Part shown: positions 3,762 through 5,679 of the stretch, one piece after another
How the letters are laid out: every line of letters starts with the position of its first letter
Numbering within the stretch: the first letter of the stretch is position 1
NCBI GenBank assembly: GCA_902796975.1
Contig: CADBRF010000292.1
Coordinates: 1 to 5,679 of the forward strand
Direction: 5' to 3'
Source of the DNA: an uncultured Coriobacteriaceae bacterium
GTDB lineage: Bacteria > Actinomycetota > Coriobacteriia > Coriobacteriales > QAMH01
Length of the DNA: 5,679 nucleotides
Position numbers and translations under genes: made by a program
The notes under the pieces: model-generated
Told to the model about the DNA's origin: nothing
The model's input: only the letters and a program-made list of their open reading frames with translations
Database searches by the model: none

Positions 3762-5679
3762 ATGCTTGATATGCTTTTCAGCCCGTTCAAAATTGGCAAC
3801 TGCGAAATCAAGAACCGTATTGCTGTTCCCGCCATGGTCACGAACATGCCCACCGAAGATGGCTTCGCGACCGACCAGTACATCAAATACCATATCGAGA
3901 AGGCCAAGGGCGGTTACGGTCTCATCATCACCGAGGACTACATCATCGAGCCGAGTGGCAAGGGCTATAAGTATGTCGCTGGCCTCTACAACGATGAACA
4001 GATCGCAAGCCATAAGAAGCTCACAGATGCGGTCCATGAGTACGGCACCAAGATCTTCTGCCAGATCTACCATTGCGGCCGCCAGTCCAACCATTTCGTC
4101 AACGGTGGCGTGCAGACCGTCGCCCCGTCGCCCACGGCAGATCCGTGGAACCGCGATATGGCCCGCGAGCTCTCCGTTGATGAAATCCACGAGCTTGTTA
4201 AGAAGTTTGGCGAAACTGCTGGCCGTGCCAAGAAGGCTGGTTTCGATGGCATCGAGATTCATGCTGGCCATGGCTATCTCATCGCCGCCTTCCTGTCCTA
4301 TCATCAGAACAAGCGCACCGATGAATATGGCGGACCGCTCATCAACCGCGTTCGCTTCCTGCACGAGATCTACGATGCCATGCGCGAGAATGTCGGCCCC
4401 GACTTCCCGATTATGATTCGCTTCTCCGCAGACGAAGGCATGGTCAATGGCCGCGACATGGGCGAGTCTCGCGTGCTCGCCAAGATGTTCGAGGAGTGGG
4501 GTGTCGACGCCATCAATTGCTCCAACGGCGTCTACAGCTCCTACAACGACGGCATCATCGCATCCACCTTCAAGAAGCCTGCTTTTGGCGCTGAGCGCGC
4601 AAAGGCTCTCAAGGAGATTGTCAACATCCCCGTTATGGCCGTAAACCGCATCAACGACCCGATTATCGCGGAGAACCTGCTCGAGACAGGCTATTGCGAC
4701 TTCGTCGGCATGGCTCGCGCCTCCCTCTCCGACCCGCATATGCCTGAGAAGGCTGCGCGCGGCGAGCATGGCGCAATCCGCCGCTGCGTCGGCTGCCTGC
4801 AGGCCTGCGCTGGTCACACCTACCGCCAGATTCCCACGGGCTGCATGGTCAACCCCGAGTGCGGCAATGAGTACAAGTACACCTACGAGCCCACGGATAA
4901 GAAGAAGGTTCTCATCGTTGGCGGCGGTATCGCCGGTTGCGAGGCCGCTATCGCAGCTGCCAAGCGTGGCCATGATGTGACCATCTGGGAAAAGGCAGAC
5001 CGTCTGGGCGGCCAGTTTATCGCTGCTGCCTATGCACCTGGCAAGGGCGAATACAGCACCTACGTCACCTCGCTCAACTACGACATCAAGAAGCTCGGCG
5101 TGACCGTTGAGTATGGCAAAGAGGCAACCGCCGATGATGTTCGCGCATTCGGCGCCGATAAGGTCATCATCGCCACGGGCGCCAAGGGCCGCATCCCCGA
5201 AGAGCTCCCCGGAGCAACGCGTGAGAACGTCCTTATGGCCGAAGATGTGCTCCGCGGCCGCGTGAACCCCGAGGGCAAGATTATGGTTCTTGGCGGCGGT
5301 TCCGTTGGTCTCGAGACCGTTTGCTACCTCGCCGACCAAGAGCGTGGCGACATCTCCCTCGTCATTCGACGCAACGTTGTGGCAGATAAGGAAGACGGCG
5401 GCAAGGTCAACTTCTGGCGCGCCTTCGCTGATGCTCACCATGTCCACTTCCTGTTCGAGCATCAGATAGTCGAGATTGCCGAAAAGGGCATCATCCTCAC
5501 GCATCGTGGCGTTTCCGAGCTGCATCAAGCGGACTGGTTCGTGCTGGCAATGGGCTATGAGTCTGTCAATAGCCTCTACGATGAGCTCTCCGATCTTGGC
5601 GACAAGGTTGTTCTCGTTGGCGACGCCATCAAGCCGCGTGATGCGGAAGCCGCTGGTCTCGAGGGCTTTGACGCTGGCT
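3762..5679 (+). CDS. FMN/FAD/4Fe-4S oxidoreductase, Old Yellow Enzyme / 2,4-dienoyl-CoA reductase type (3' truncated by window edge)
   Basis: At least 639 residues of a family usually about 640-680 long; the frame is open to the right edge, so only some tens of residues are probably missing. N-terminal FMN TIM barrel (about 7-340): LFSPFKIGN..IKNRI, FMN-contacting Q101 and R220, and the active-site HAGHGYL. H167 and H170 match the carbonyl-binding His pair of YqjM-type Old Yellow Enzymes, and Y172 matches its proton-donor Tyr. NKRTDEYGG (183-191) and GMARASLSDP (316-325) complete the barrel. C342-X2-C345-X3-C349-X11-C361 is the 4Fe-4S spacing of E. coli 2,4-dienoyl-CoA reductase. Next come two Rossmann motifs, GGGIAG (387-392, FAD) and GGGSVG (511-516, NAD(P)H), and a C-terminal GD (620-621). 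Known relatives reduce activated C=C bonds: dienoyl-CoA reductase, enoate reductase, BaiCD/BaiH and daidzein reductase. Electrons pass NAD(P)H to FAD to Fe-S to FMN. No signal peptide; cytoplasmic. The substrate is unknown. Architecture is certain; specific activity is not. Confidence 0.95.
   Translation, partial: MLDMLFSPFKIGNCEIKNRIAVPAMVTNMPTEDGFATDQYIKYHIEKAKGGYGLIITEDYIIEPSGKGYKYVAGLYNDEQIASHKKLTDAVHEYGTKIFCQIYHCGRQSNHFVNGGVQTVAPSPTADPWNRDMARELSVDEIHELVKKFGETAGRAKKAGFDGIEIHAGHGYLIAAFLSYHQNKRTDEYGGPLINRVRFLHEIYDAMRENVGPDFPIMIRFSADEGMVNGRDMGESRVLAKMFEEWGVDAINCSNGVYSSYNDGIIASTFKKPAFGAERAKALKEIVNIPVMAVNRINDPIIAENLLETGYCDFVGMARASLSDPHMPEKAARGEHGAIRRCVGCLQACAGHTYRQIPTGCMVNPECGNEYKYTYEPTDKKKVLIVGGGIAGCEAAIAAAKRGHDVTIWEKADRLGGQFIAAAYAPGKGEYSTYVTSLNYDIKKLGVTVEYGKEATADDVRAFGADKVIIATGAKGRIPEELPGATRENVLMAEDVLRGRVNPEGKIMVLGGGSVGLETVCYLADQERGDISLVIRRNVVADKEDGGKVNFWRAFADAHHVHFLFEHQIVEIAEKGIILTHRGVSELHQADWFVLAMGYESVNSLYDELSDLGDKVVLVGDAIKPRDAEAAGLEGFDAG

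Noticed and set aside
3657..5528. A 623-codon open frame on the minus strand with Asp/Ala/Val-rich product
   Set aside because: It lies antisense to the reductase, whose + strand frame shows FMN, Fe-S and two Rossmann motifs. The minus frame has no recognisable domain, and long antisense frames are expected opposite codon-biased G+C-rich genes. The real gene has no stop in the window, which makes the shadow look more prominent than it is.
3762..5679. Assignment of the reductase as bilirubin reductase or as fadH
   Set aside because: The active-site stretch is HAGHGY rather than the HGDR motif I recall for bilirubin reductase, and the His pair differs from my recollection of FadH. The family is clear but no specific gene symbol is justified.

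Overview
The window carries four protein-coding genes, all on the + strand. Two are cut by the window edges: valS at the left and a flavoenzyme reductase at the right. The genes are moderately G+C-rich with C/G-biased third codon positions, and the longest intergenic stretch is visibly A+T-richer. The valyl-tRNA synthetase variant, the codon use and the anaerobe-type Fe-S flavoenzyme next to an MBL hydrolase would fit a gut-type anaerobic actinomycete (Coriobacteriia, e.g. an Olsenella/Eggerthella relative). That placement is an impression from reading, not a search result.

Layout. Bases 1-1661: the C-terminal ~552 residues of valyl-tRNA synthetase (valS), closed by a strong intrinsic terminator at 1688-1727. 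Bases 1728-2065: an A+T-richer region without a convincing gene. It holds several inverted repeats, including a 19-bp near-perfect palindrome (2019-2037) just before the ribosome-binding site of the next gene. Bases 2066-2626: a 186-residue polytopic membrane protein resembling the DUF1097 (YcdZ-like) family. Bases 2743-3672: a 309-residue metallo-beta-lactamase-fold hydrolase with a complete two-metal ligand set. Bases 3762-5679 (open at the right edge): at least 639 residues of an Old Yellow Enzyme / 2,4-dienoyl-CoA reductase-type oxidoreductase with FMN barrel, 4Fe-4S motif and FAD/NAD(P)H domains.

The last three genes are co-directional with gaps of 116 and 89 bases, and the first and third share an identical 11-base Shine-Dalgarno block. 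They probably form one transcription unit independent of valS. A plausible inferred reading is a small-molecule module: a membrane protein that may handle the substrate, a hydrolase that may open an ester or lactone, and a flavoenzyme that reduces an activated C=C bond. The substrate cannot be read from the sequence. The two intergenic gaps inside the unit carry strong hairpins that may tune relative expression.

The long minus-strand open frame at 3657-5528 is a shadow of the reductase gene and is not annotated. No RNA genes, mobile elements, CRISPR arrays or tandem repeats were seen.
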